Origin: an uncultured Flavobacteriales bacterium
GTDB lineage: Bacteria > Bacteroidota > Bacteroidia > Flavobacteriales_D > Sanyastnellaceae
Assembly: GCA_949373165.1 (NCBI GenBank)
Contig: CASICO010000017.1
Location: forward strand, 1-64,000
DNA length: 64,000 bases
Direction: 5' to 3'
Below, piece after piece: positions 56,155 to 64,000 of this stretch. The notes under the pieces are model-generated. The model did no database searches and was not told the origin of the DNA. It saw only the letters and a program-made list of their open reading frames with translations. Position 1 is the stretch's first letter; each line of letters opens with the position of its first letter. Position numbers and translations under genes: made by a program.

Positions 56155-57117
56155 ATGCCCCGCAACGTCCATTTCATCATCGGAGCCTCGGGTCAGCTCG
56201 GCACTGAATTCGCACTGGCACTTCATCAAGCCGGAGAACAGGTGGTCTTGTCTGACATCAAGCCACCCGAACTTGATTCGCTCAAAGACCTGCCGTTTGA
56301 ATGCATGGATGTCCGTGATGCCGATGCCGTTGCCAATCGCATGGCGCAACACGGAACGACCCACGTTCACCATTTGGCCGCCGCACTCAGTGCCCGTGGA
56401 GAAAAAGAACCACAGTGGGCATGGGACTTGAACATGCGTGGCTTGCTCAACGTTCTCGAAGCTTCGGCCGACAGCAAAAAGATTGCCAAGGTTTTCTGGC
56501 CCAGTTCCATTGCAGTTTTTGGCCCAAAAAATGGACCTGTTGCCGAGCAGAATGGACACAGAATCCCCGAAACCGTCTATGGAATCAGCAAACAAGCCGG
56601 AGAGCAATGGTGTGCTTGGTTCCGACAACATCGTGGTCTCGACGTCAGAAGCGTGAGATACCCCGGACTGATTGGCGAGCTTTCTCCGCCTGGCGGCGGC
56701 ACCACCGATTACGCTGTGGAAGTGTTTGACCACTTAGATGGACCGACCCCTTATTCCTGTTTCCTTTCAAAGGATACCGTACTTCCCATGATGCACATGG
56801 AAGACGCGGTGGGCGCCATGATGCAAATCATGTCCGCCCCTCAAGGTCGAATTCTCAACTCGGAATCTTACAACATCCAAGGCCTCTCCTTTGATCCCGA
56901 AACGCTGTTTGCGGAAATCCAACAGCATGTCCCTGGATTCGAAGCGGTTTTCGCACCCGATTTCCGTCAGTCCATCGCCGATGGTTGGCCCGATGAATTG
57001 AACGATTCAGCCGCACGTGAAGATTGGGGATGGACGGCCAAAGTGGGCATCCAAGATTTGGTGCAACGCATGATTGTCTCGAAAAGACAAAGCATCCCCT
57101 TCCCAAACGAAGGGTAA
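56155..57117 (+). CDS. L-threonine 3-dehydrogenase-like, extended SDR
   Basis: 320 residues from ATG 56155 (MPRNVHFIIGASGQLG). The Rossmann glycine motif is GASGQLG (residues 10-16), and the catalytic Tyr-Lys pair is ETVYGISKQAGEQW. The C-terminal substrate region reads FLSKDTVLPMMHMEDAVGAMMQIM, SYNIQGLSFDPE and PDFRQSIADGWPDELNDS, the pattern of UDP-galactose-epimerase-like L-threonine 3-dehydrogenases known from Flavobacterium and relatives (NAD-dependent, making 2-amino-3-oxobutyrate). The partner kbl is not in the window. Confidence 0.88.
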   Translation: MPRNVHFIIGASGQLGTEFALALHQAGEQVVLSDIKPPELDSLKDLPFECMDVRDADAVANRMAQHGTTHVHHLAAALSARGEKEPQWAWDLNMRGLLNVLEASADSKKIAKVFWPSSIAVFGPKNGPVAEQNGHRIPETVYGISKQAGEQWCAWFRQHRGLDVRSVRYPGLIGELSPPGGGTTDYAVEVFDHLDGPTPYSCFLSKDTVLPMMHMEDAVGAMMQIMSAPQGRILNSESYNIQGLSFDPETLFAEIQQHVPGFEAVFAPDFRQSIADGWPDELNDSAAREDWGWTAKVGIQDLVQRMIVSKRQSIPFPNEG

Positions 57118-57178
57118 ACCCTCTTTTTCGATCCCATTTGAAACCTTTGTTGAGCGAAGGGCGTAGAGGAGACCAATT

Positions 57179-57778
57179 ATGGACTCTTCGATGACTTTCA
57201 ATCGCTTCCTTCTGACCGCTGCCTTCATGGCTGGGGTTGTTTTTCCGTTCAGCCTTGAAGCTGCCCCTGTCGAAAAGCACATGGACGGCGACCCTTCAGC
57301 CAAGGTTCACGTGGTGATCCTCGGCAAAGACTCGGGGTTGGATGATTTCCCAACCGAGGCCATTTACGAAGAGGGCGATTTGGTCAACGGAGTGAGAAAT
57401 GGCCTCTGGCAACGGTACTTCCCAACTGGCGCCATTCGATCAGAAATCCACTTTGCGGGAGGAGATGCATTTGGCGACTACCGCCTTTACAACCAATCCG
57501 GTGAACTGTATGAGGAAGGTCGCTGGGAGCATGGCATGAACGTGGGCAAGCTGCGCCGTTTTTGGCCAGATGGGACCATCCAACAACTCCTGACGTTCGA
57601 CAGCCAAGGGGTAGGCCAAGGCGAACAACGCCACTATCACAACAACGGACAATTGGAAATGGTCGTTCAACTTCTCGATGGAGAAGAGGCCGGCGATCTC
57701 ATACGCTTGGACCGAGAAGGTCGCGTCATGAGCCGAACAACTTTTGAAGATGGACGCGCGATTCAGCGCGGCCACTGA
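57179..57778 (+). CDS. YwqK/MORN-repeat-like secreted protein
   Basis: 199 residues with an N-terminal signal-like segment (FLLTAAFMAGVVFPFSLEA). Short beta-hairpin repeats follow: GVRNGLWQRYFPTGAIRSEIHF, GDYRLYNQSGELYEEGRWEHG, KLRRFWPDGTIQQLL and GEQRHYHNNGQLEMVVQLLDG. This is the pattern of proteins annotated as toxin-antitoxin YwqK-family antitoxins, although in Bacteroidota no partner toxin is known and none is seen here. It probably sits in the periplasm or on the surface. A terminator-like hairpin lies downstream. Confidence 0.8.
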   Translation: MDSSMTFNRFLLTAAFMAGVVFPFSLEAAPVEKHMDGDPSAKVHVVILGKDSGLDDFPTEAIYEEGDLVNGVRNGLWQRYFPTGAIRSEIHFAGGDAFGDYRLYNQSGELYEEGRWEHGMNVGKLRRFWPDGTIQQLLTFDSQGVGQGEQRHYHNNGQLEMVVQLLDGEEAGDLIRLDREGRVMSRTTFEDGRAIQRGH

Positions 57779-57834
57779 AGCGATATACTGCTTGATGCCC
57801 CCGGGCTGAATTCGTTCGGCCCCACTTAACCAAG

Positions 57835-57872
57835 AAGACCGGTCTGCTTTTCGTGCGGGCCGGTCTTTGCTT
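57835..57872 (+). terminator. Intrinsic terminator-like hairpin after the YwqK-like gene
   Basis: AAGACCGG (57835-57842) pairs with CCGGTCTT (57860-57867); five more inner pairs (some G-U) extend the stem to about 13 bp around a seven-base loop, followed by TTTGCTTTG. It lies about 57 bp past the stop and ahead of cysS. Confidence 0.65.
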
Positions 57873-57925
57873 TGCGATATTCGCAGCGAGTTTGCCTTGG
57901 AACACCACCCTCCCATTCCCACGAC

Positions 57926-59449
57926 ATGGACGCCCCTCAACGACCTGACGCCATTTCATCTTTTGCCGCCGACCTCCACATTGGCAATTCCCTGAGCAGA
58001 AAGAAGGAGCCCTTTGAGCCCATCAGTGCCCCATATGTGGGCATGTACGTATGTGGTCCCACCGTGTACAGCAACGTTCACCTCGGCAACGTTCGAACGT
58101 TTCTGACCTTCGACATTGTTTACCGGTACCTCATACACTTGGGATACAAGGTTCGGTACGTCCGCAACATCACCGATGTAGGCCACCTGACTGGCGACTC
58201 CGACGACGGTGAGGACAAGATTGGCAAGAAAGCCAGGCTAGAGAACATCGAGCCCATGGAAATCGTCCAACGCTACACGAACGACTTCCACGATGTGATG
58301 CGGATCTTCAACATCCTTCCGCCTTCCATCGAACCCACAGCCACCGGTCACATCGTCGAGCAAATCGACATGATTTCAAAAATCATCGAGAACGGATACG
58401 GGTACGAAGCCAATGGCAGCGTCTACTTCAATGTGAGGAAATTTGCAGAGTCCCATGACTATGGAGCGCTCAGCGGACGTCGCATTGACGAATTGCAAAG
58501 CCAAACCCGCGCCCTCGACGGACAAGACGAAAAAAGAGACCCCATCGACTTCGCCCTTTGGAAGAAAGCCGACGAAAGTCACTTGATGCGCTGGCCATCC
58601 CCCTGGAGCGTTGGGTTCCCCGGTTGGCACCTGGAATGCTCTGTGATGAGCACCAAGTATTTGGGGCAGTCCTTTGACATCCACGGCGGTGGCATGGACC
58701 TCAAATTCCCTCATCACGAGTGCGAAATTGCCCAAAACGTAGGGGCCAACGGCAAGGCTGACCCTGTTCGGTACTGGATTCACGGGAACATGCTGACCGT
58801 GAATGGCCGTAAAATGTCCAAATCCGAAGGCAACGGCTTTACCCCTGACGAACTCATCACGGGCAACCACAAATTGCTAGAAAAGGGATACTCTCCCATG
58901 ACGGTGCGCTTCTTTATGCTCCAAGGCCATTATGCAGGCACATTGGACTTTAGCAACCCCGCTCTTCAAGCGGCAGAAAAAGGCCTTGAACGTTTGATGA
59001 CCTCTTGGCGACTTCTGGAAAAACTAAAGCCCGTCGCCGAAGGTGGAAGTGCTGATCCAGCACCAGATGTTGACGCCATCATTGCCCGCGCTTATGCCGC
59101 AATGAACGACGATTTCAATACGCCCATTCTGATCGCGGTCTTGTATGATGCCGTCAAGGTGGTGAATTCAGTGGCCGCGGGTCGCATGGCCTTAGACGAG
59201 AAAGGCATATCCACTTTGCATCACCTTTTTGACCGTTTTGCGAAGGACATTTTGGGCCTTCAACACGAAGATGTCGGCGATGGTGGAGATGACCGCACCG
59301 ATGGATTGATGGAAGTTTTGTGCACCCTTCGCGCCGAAGCCAAGTCAAATCAAGATTGGGCGACAGCCGACCTTATTCGCAATCGTTTGGCCGAAATGGG
59401 GGTGAACATCAAAGACGGAAAAGATGGCGCGAGCTGGACATTTGATTGA
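57926..59449 (+). CDS. cysS: Cysteinyl-tRNA synthetase
   Basis: 507 residues from ATG 57926 ([13 protein letters not shown]). Class I marks: [21 protein letters not shown] (zinc ligand Cys and HIGH-like HLGN), [33 protein letters not shown], and K296-MSKS-300 ([11 protein letters not shown]). The N-terminal ~25 residues are a modest extension. The following M28 peptidase ORF starts inside the last 26 bp. Confidence 0.97.
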   Translation: MDAPQRPDAISSFAADLHIGNSLSRKKEPFEPISAPYVGMYVCGPTVYSNVHLGNVRTFLTFDIVYRYLIHLGYKVRYVRNITDVGHLTGDSDDGEDKIGKKARLENIEPMEIVQRYTNDFHDVMRIFNILPPSIEPTATGHIVEQIDMISKIIENGYGYEANGSVYFNVRKFAESHDYGALSGRRIDELQSQTRALDGQDEKRDPIDFALWKKADESHLMRWPSPWSVGFPGWHLECSVMSTKYLGQSFDIHGGGMDLKFPHHECEIAQNVGANGKADPVRYWIHGNMLTVNGRKMSKSEGNGFTPDELITGNHKLLEKGYSPMTVRFFMLQGHYAGTLDFSNPALQAAEKGLERLMTSWRLLEKLKPVAEGGSADPAPDVDAIIARAYAAMNDDFNTPILIAVLYDAVKVVNSVAAGRMALDEKGISTLHHLFDRFAKDILGLQHEDVGDGGDDRTDGLMEVLCTLRAEAKSNQDWATADLIRNRLAEMGVNIKDGKDGASWTFD

Positions 59450-60455
59450 TCGCCATCCCCGGCTGCTGACTTGGCTGGCCTCCTTGGCTCTTTTGCTGTC
59501 TTCGTGCGGTGATGCCGGACCATCCAACGCCCCGAAGTCCGCACGCTCTCGTCCGGTTGAAAACGCCTTGGTTAAGACCCCTGTGTTCTCTGGAGACAGT
59601 GCTTTTGCCCATGTAGCCAAACAAGTCAGTTTTGGCCCTCGCGTGCCCAACAGTGCCGGCCACAAAGCTTGTGCTGCTTGGCTGGCCAACCAATTGGATG
59701 CCTACGGAGCCAATGTGACCGTACAAACCGGTCGAGTCACCGCTTACGATGGCACTGTTCTTGACATTCAGAACATCTTTGGCGCCTTTCGCCCCGAGAT
59801 TCGGCGGCGGATTTTGCTTTACGCTCACTGGGACACCCGGCCCTATGCCGACCGAGACACGGTTCGCATCAAAGACCCCATCGATGGCGCAAATGACGGC
59901 GGATCTGGTGTTGGAGTGCTGCTTGAATTGGCCCGGATTTTCGGCGACAGCTTACCCAATGTCGGCGTGGACATCGCCTTCTTTGATGCCGAAGACTACG
60001 GCGAACCTGAATGGCTACCCAACCGCGATCAGGATTACACAGATTGGTGTCTGGGTTCACAATACTGGGCAAGAAAACCCCATCTACCGGGATACCGCGC
60101 GAGATATGGCATCCTCTTGGACATGGTCGGCGCCAAAGGTGCCGTCTTCAATAGAGAAGGCACTTCGATGGAAACCGCGCCAAGTGTTGTCGACAAGGTC
60201 TGGGGCACGGCGCAAAGAATGGGACACGGGGACATGTTTCTCAACCGCGTGACCCCTCAAACTGTAGATGACAATCTGTTTGTGAGCCAATTGGCCGGCA
60301 TTCCCTCCGCCAACATCGTTCACTACCACATGGACTCGCGCCCCATGGGCTATTTCCAGTTTCACCACACGCACGGAGACAACCTCGATGCCATTGACCC
60401 TTCCGTCCTCGAAACGGTAGGAAACGTAGTGGCTCAAGTGGTCTACGCGGAGTAA
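59424..60455 (+). CDS. M28-family lipoprotein peptidase / glutaminyl-cyclase-like
   Basis: 343 residues. Lipobox LALLLSSC near residue 28 follows an N-terminal hydrophobic segment. The zinc-binding M28 fold shows LYAHWDTRPYAD, DPIDGANDGGSGVGVLLELAR, AFFDAEDYGE and a late His in FQFHHTHGDNLDAID. Bacterial members include both aminopeptidases and glutaminyl cyclases, which share this fold; I cannot choose. The ATG overlaps cysS by 26 nt. No in-frame later ATG before the lipobox exists, so this start stands. Confidence 0.87.
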   Translation: MARAGHLIDRHPRLLTWLASLALLLSSCGDAGPSNAPKSARSRPVENALVKTPVFSGDSAFAHVAKQVSFGPRVPNSAGHKACAAWLANQLDAYGANVTVQTGRVTAYDGTVLDIQNIFGAFRPEIRRRILLYAHWDTRPYADRDTVRIKDPIDGANDGGSGVGVLLELARIFGDSLPNVGVDIAFFDAEDYGEPEWLPNRDQDYTDWCLGSQYWARKPHLPGYRARYGILLDMVGAKGAVFNREGTSMETAPSVVDKVWGTAQRMGHGDMFLNRVTPQTVDDNLFVSQLAGIPSANIVHYHMDSRPMGYFQFHHTHGDNLDAIDPSVLETVGNVVAQVVYAE

Positions 60456-62254
60456 ACCGGCAAAGAAACAGAGAGTTTGTTGGCCCCACCTGCATTGCAG
60501 TCGAGGTTCATCACACCGCCCAAGCGATCACACCGGAGCCGAATCAAGGACCAGTTGGAGGCCTTTCCATCGCCGGCAAAGAGACTCATGGCCTGTCGCC
60601 ACCACCCGCGCTCAGAAAACTCATCCAAGGCCACATTCAAGCCCTCAGGTCCGCTTTTGACCTCCATCCTGCAACTTCCCGAACCCACCCCTTCCAGCAG
60701 GACACCAAAGAAGTCCTGAATTTGAGCCTCATCTCCTTGAAACGGGACCTCTTCTTGCAAGGACCAATCCAAGATGCCCCTCAAGGATCGATGCTTCGCA
60801 AGGTCTCCGCAAATGCGCTCCAGATTGACCGGTTGGTGAACGGTTTCTGCAGAGCAAAGCGCGGCCAACCTTCCGAAGGCATCCAACTCCAACTTCAGTT
60901 CACCTGGAAGGGACTGCAATTGTGCCAAACCCACGATTCGGGCACCGCTCCGGGCGAGCGCGTTGATTTGGTTCTGCTTGCCAGGCAACCACTGCTGCTG
61001 CAAACGACGCAATCTCTTGTGGGCCCTTCCAGATTGACTTCGCAACTTGAGTGTCCACATCAGAAGCAGCACAAAGACAGCCGTGACCGCGAATGTCATT
61101 TCCCTCCACTGCGCTGCTTTTTTTGTTTCCAATGCGGTTCGAGCGTCGCCAATTGCGGCCAACCACGGTTCACTTTCAAACAAGCCTGTTCTGGCGCGAT
61201 CAGCCCGCAACATAGACCGCGACAAACTATCGGCTTCTGACAACGAACGGTATGCCGGTCCATGCGCGCCAGTTTCGGCGAGCAACTCCGCACGCAAGCG
61301 AAGGGCCTCTAACAAAATGGGTGACCGCTTCTCCGCAAAAGAGATTTCTCTCGAAGCCAACTCTGCATGCAGCGAAGCCGCCAAAGCTTGGGTCGGGCGA
61401 TTCCGCCATCGACGCGCAACAAGCAATGCCCATTGGGCTTCAATGCTTGGCTCAACCGTCCCAAGGTTCCTCTCCAATGACTGTGCCCAAGGCCAATTTG
61501 CCAAGGCATCAAATGCCTGAAGCGCTCCACCTCCGAGCAAGATTCGGCCCCATTCGACGCCTTTGCTTGTTCTCCGATCAATGTCCCAAGACTGCCACGA
61601 TGGGTCATCTGGAAACGAGCTCCAATATGACGGAATTTCCTGCGGGTTGTCAAGCGCACTGCAGACTCCGGCCCAACCGACAACCTCTGCTGCCTCAGCG
61701 CGTCGATCTTGTGAAATCAACCCAGCTGCCCAGCCCAAATGATCTGATTCTGACTCGGAAAATGCCCCCTCGGCAAAAGACATTTTGGCCAGCCGCGACA
61801 AAGACTCTAAAGCCAATGTGCGGGTTTGCACGTCCGCTCCATCGTTCTCAATGAATGACGCCACCAACTGCAGCGCTTGGCGCGCCTCTGACCTAAACCC
61901 CTGATCCAATTTTGCTTGGGCCAATGCAAATTGCCAGCCCGCAACCATTGCTTTGCTTTCCGGGCAAGATCCAACCAAGTTTAGGGCTTCGGTCAAAGCC
62001 TTGTCCGCATGCATGGGGTTGCGCCAGTCGAGGTGAATCCGGCTTCGGCGTTCCGCCATCATGGCACCAGAACAAGGGTCTCCGTTTTCAGAGAAATGCC
62101 GTTGAGCCGAGGCCAGCAACTCCAACGCAGCTGCATCTTGGCCTGCCAATCGCAACGAGTCAGATTGAAAAACCCAAGTCTCAGCCGTCCCCGATTCGGC
62201 GGCAAAACCCACCGAAATAAAGCTGAGGATAGCAAGGAGAACGTACCAGCGCAT
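60443..62254 (-). CDS. TPR-type sensor with degenerate histidine-kinase-like C-terminus
   Basis: 603 residues. Signal peptide (MRWYVLLAILSFISVGFA), then ~370 residues of TPR-like helices (SLRLAGQDAAALELLASAQR, ALAQAKLDQGFRSEARQALQ), one transmembrane helix (MTFAVTAVFVLLLMWTLKL) and a ~190-residue cytoplasmic end. The end is arranged like a Bacteroidota TPR-histidine kinase, with an N-box-like QDFFGVLLEGV and a final strand KLSVSLPVYS, but the H-box His and the D-x-G-x-G ATP-lid motifs are not recognisable. It overlaps the 3' end of the M28 gene by 13 nt. Likely a pseudokinase sensor; the partner is unknown. Confidence 0.6.
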   Translation of the reverse strand: MRWYVLLAILSFISVGFAAESGTAETWVFQSDSLRLAGQDAAALELLASAQRHFSENGDPCSGAMMAERRSRIHLDWRNPMHADKALTEALNLVGSCPESKAMVAGWQFALAQAKLDQGFRSEARQALQLVASFIENDGADVQTRTLALESLSRLAKMSFAEGAFSESESDHLGWAAGLISQDRRAEAAEVVGWAGVCSALDNPQEIPSYWSSFPDDPSWQSWDIDRRTSKGVEWGRILLGGGALQAFDALANWPWAQSLERNLGTVEPSIEAQWALLVARRWRNRPTQALAASLHAELASREISFAEKRSPILLEALRLRAELLAETGAHGPAYRSLSEADSLSRSMLRADRARTGLFESEPWLAAIGDARTALETKKAAQWREMTFAVTAVFVLLLMWTLKLRSQSGRAHKRLRRLQQQWLPGKQNQINALARSGARIVGLAQLQSLPGELKLELDAFGRLAALCSAETVHQPVNLERICGDLAKHRSLRGILDWSLQEEVPFQGDEAQIQDFFGVLLEGVGSGSCRMEVKSGPEGLNVALDEFSERGWWRQAMSLFAGDGKASNWSLIRLRCDRLGGVMNLDCNAGGANKLSVSLPVYSA

Positions 62255-62353
62255 TCAAAGGGAAGCTAACCCCACACAAGGGCCAGAAGCGCTGCCTTGT
62301 CCAACAGCAATGCCGCCTTGGACGTGGATAACCTCAGAAGTAAAATGCGCGCT

Positions 62354-63388
62354 TTAGAATGCCGGCTTAAACTGCTCCAAAAAGCGCACGTCATTTTCGA
62401 AAAACGCACGCAAATCTCCGATTTGCCACTTCAACATGGCAATGCGCTCGATGCCCATTCCAAAAGCAAACCCAGAATAGACGCTTGAATCTATCCCCGA
62501 CGCCTCAAGGACCGCAGGATCTACCATTCCACACCCCATGATTTCGAGCCAACCCGTCCCCTTCGTGATTCGCTTGTCCACCTCTGTTTCGAGTCCCCAA
62601 TAGACATCCATCTCGGCACTGGGCTCGGTAAAGGGGAAGTAACTCGGGCGCAAACGAATGCGAGTGCCAGGCCCGAAAAACTGCTCAGAAAACGACAGCA
62701 ACGTCTGCTTTAGGTCCGCGAAGCTGACGTCTTTGTCGATGTAAAGCCCCTCAATTTGATGGAAAATGCAATGGGCTCGAGCGCTGATGGCCTCGTTCCG
62801 GAAAACCCGTCCTGGCATTACAATGCGCAAGGGCGGCTTTCTCTTTTCCATTTCTCGCACTTGAACCGAACTGGTGTGGGTTCGGAGCAATAAATCCGGG
62901 TTGCGCTGAATAAAAAATGTATCCTGCATGTCTCGTGCAGGGTGCTCTTCTGGAAAGTTCAATCCAGAAAACACATGCCAATCGTCTTCAATTTCTGGGC
63001 CGTCTGCAACCGTAAAGCCCATGCGGTCGAAAATGGACAGGATTTCGCGGCGCACCACTTGGATCGGATGGTGAGAACCCAAGGGCATCTCACCGCTCGG
63101 ACGGGTATGGTCCATGCCACTTCCCGCGGCATCCGACTGCGCTGTCAAAGCCGCTTTAGCTGCATCAAAATGCCCTTGCACGGCCTGTTTGAATGCATTC
63201 AAGGCCTGGCCCATTTCCCGCTTTTCGGGTCCTGGAACTGCACGAAAACGCTCATTTAAATCCTTGAGCAGGCCTTGCCGACCAAAGTGTGCGATGCGAA
63301 ACGCCTCCAGTCTTTCTGCGTTGTCCAGAACCTCAGCCTTGGCGGATACCAAGAGGCGGTCCAGTTCTTCTTGATTCAATGTCGACAT
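62354..63388 (-). CDS. pheS: Phenylalanyl-tRNA synthetase, alpha subunit
   Basis: 344 residues, class II synthetase catalytic subunit charging tRNA-Phe together with PheT (not in window). An N-terminal coiled coil (SAKAEVLDNAERLEAFR) precedes the catalytic core: MPLGSHHPIQVVRREI, FDRMGFTVADGPEIEDDWH, motif-2 VFRNEAISARAHCIFHQIEG, and GWLEIMGCGMVDPAVL with motif-3 FAFGMGIERIAMLKW. Its start is 2 bp from the upstream cyclophilin stop, so the two are likely co-transcribed. Confidence 0.96.
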   Translation of the reverse strand: MSTLNQEELDRLLVSAKAEVLDNAERLEAFRIAHFGRQGLLKDLNERFRAVPGPEKREMGQALNAFKQAVQGHFDAAKAALTAQSDAAGSGMDHTRPSGEMPLGSHHPIQVVRREILSIFDRMGFTVADGPEIEDDWHVFSGLNFPEEHPARDMQDTFFIQRNPDLLLRTHTSSVQVREMEKRKPPLRIVMPGRVFRNEAISARAHCIFHQIEGLYIDKDVSFADLKQTLLSFSEQFFGPGTRIRLRPSYFPFTEPSAEMDVYWGLETEVDKRITKGTGWLEIMGCGMVDPAVLEASGIDSSVYSGFAFGMGIERIAMLKWQIGDLRAFFENDVRFLEQFKPAF

Positions 63389-63390
63389 GC

Positions 63391-64000
63391 TCAGTCCAAA
63401 ATTTTCATGCTCATCTCAATGTCTTCCGCAGGCCGGTCTGAGCGGTCTGTTGGAACCGCGCAAATGGCATCTAAAACATCGAGACCCTCCACCACGCGAC
63501 CAAACACTGTGTACTGCATATCGAGATGGGGTGTGCCCCCTAACTCTCCATATTCTGCAATCTGATCTGCGGTATAGCTGAACGCTTGAAGTACGGAATT
63601 CCGCTTGCTGTTCACGATTTGCTGCAGCGCCTGTGCACTCACATCCCGGCCTTGAACAATGTAAAACTGACTGCCACTGCTCCTGCGCTGAGGGTTGACC
63701 TGATCGCCTTGACGGGCAGCGGAGAGTGCGCCTTTGACATGGTTAAAGGCGGGGTCAATTTCAGATTCTAAAGTGTATCCTGGGCCTCCGCTTCCGAGAC
63801 GCGTCCCTGGGGCCGCCCCTTTGGACTTGGGGTCGCCGCCCTGGGTCATGAAGCCCGCAATGACCCTGTGCCAGAGAAGACCATCGTAAAAACCTTCACC
63901 GGCCAACTTCAAAAAATTGTCACGGTGAATTGGGGTCTCGTTGTAGAGCTCGATGACCATGGACCCAAGCGAAGTTTCAATTTGAACCCGAGGTCGATCC
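63391..64000 (-). CDS. Cyclophilin-type peptidyl-prolyl isomerase (partial, 5' end beyond window)
   Basis: The frame is open to the right window edge (in frame DRPRVQIETSLGSMVIELYNE), so the N-terminus lies outside. The cyclophilin fold is clear: DGLLWHRVIAGFMTQGGDP, SGGPGYTLESEI, HVKGALSAARQGDQVNPQ, SGSQFYIVQG and YTVFGRVVEGLDVLDAI, with a ~35-residue insertion (RNSVLQAFSYTADQ) seen in longer bacterial members. Catalyses cis-trans isomerisation at Pro. It precedes pheS with a 2-bp gap. Confidence 0.94.
   Translation of the reverse strand, partial: DRPRVQIETSLGSMVIELYNETPIHRDNFLKLAGEGFYDGLLWHRVIAGFMTQGGDPKSKGAAPGTRLGSGGPGYTLESEIDPAFNHVKGALSAARQGDQVNPQRRSSGSQFYIVQGRDVSAQALQQIVNSKRNSVLQAFSYTADQIAEYGELGGTPHLDMQYTVFGRVVEGLDVLDAICAVPTDRSDRPAEDIEMSMKILD

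Noticed and set aside
57179..57778. Toxin-antitoxin module on the basis of the YwqK-like protein.
   Set aside because: No toxin gene is adjacent and the protein has a signal-like N-terminus; the antitoxin label is only a family name.
62255..62353. Hairpins ACAAGG/CCTTGT and GTCCAA/TTGGAC between pheS and the kinase-like gene.
   Set aside because: Only six base pairs each and no T-tract; not enough to call a terminator.

Overview
The window comes from a member of the Bacteroidota, most likely a marine or aquatic Flavobacteriales-type organism with roughly half G+C (judged by eye). The evidence is the dense set of type IX secretion (T9SS) and gliding genes (porV, porU, porP/sprF-like, gldJ, porX, gldE/gldD), the recurring Gly-Cys-Thr...Asp-Gly-Ser-Cys repeats in a secreted protein, two TAnnTTTG-type -7 promoter elements, a lysine-rich 30-residue AURKAIP1/COX24-type protein, and gene orders typical of the phylum (gldJ-murF, mutY-ssb-gldE-gldD, coaX-outer membrane protein-TPR-lptC). 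No transposase, integrase, phage gene, CRISPR array or rRNA was seen. It looks like ordinary chromosomal core DNA.

Layout. 1-13 kb: pdhA (cut by the left edge), ispF, porV and porU on the minus strand face a plus-strand series of porP/sprF-like, gldJ, murF and tyrS. tyrS meets a divergent PiT-type permease tail to tail. 13-17 kb: a LuxE-like adenylating protein, a small lipoprotein and a Na/Pi-cotransporter-family protein. 16.6-21.2 kb: a giant secreted protein with lamin-tail-like domains, OB-like repeats, a blue-copper-like (cupredoxin) domain and a dockerin-like end. 21-27.5 kb: rnhB, a glycosyltransferase, a Wzz-like protein, an O-antigen-ligase-like protein, a SpoIIE-type phosphatase and efp. 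27.5-30 kb: two poorly characterised envelope proteins. 30-36 kb: tRNA-Leu, tig, clpP, clpX, mutS. 36-40.8 kb: ald, tsaE, porX and an HD-domain hydrolase. 40.7-43.4 kb: an HU, TPR, COX24-type, rng cluster. 43.5-54.9 kb: a long plus-strand run of mutY, ssb, a gldE-gldD fusion, coaX, an outer-membrane protein, a TPR protein, lptC, a small membrane protein, a CorC/HlyC protein and ppiD. 55-64 kb: queA, a threonine dehydrogenase, a YwqK-like protein, cysS, an M28 peptidase, a degenerate kinase-like TPR protein, pheS and a cyclophilin cut by the right edge.

Most genes serve the cell envelope: T9SS export and gliding, LPS and O-antigen export, outer-membrane folding. They are mixed with translation, protein quality control and DNA repair. 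Five genes (pdhA, the giant secreted protein, tig, mutS, porX) are each broken by what looks like one extra base in a short homopolymer. The most economical explanation is sequence error, so I annotate each as one intact gene. The most notable biological observations are the in-frame GldE-GldD fusion, the cupredoxin site in the giant secreted protein, an EF-P with Arg at the modification site, and a sensor-like protein with a degenerate kinase domain.
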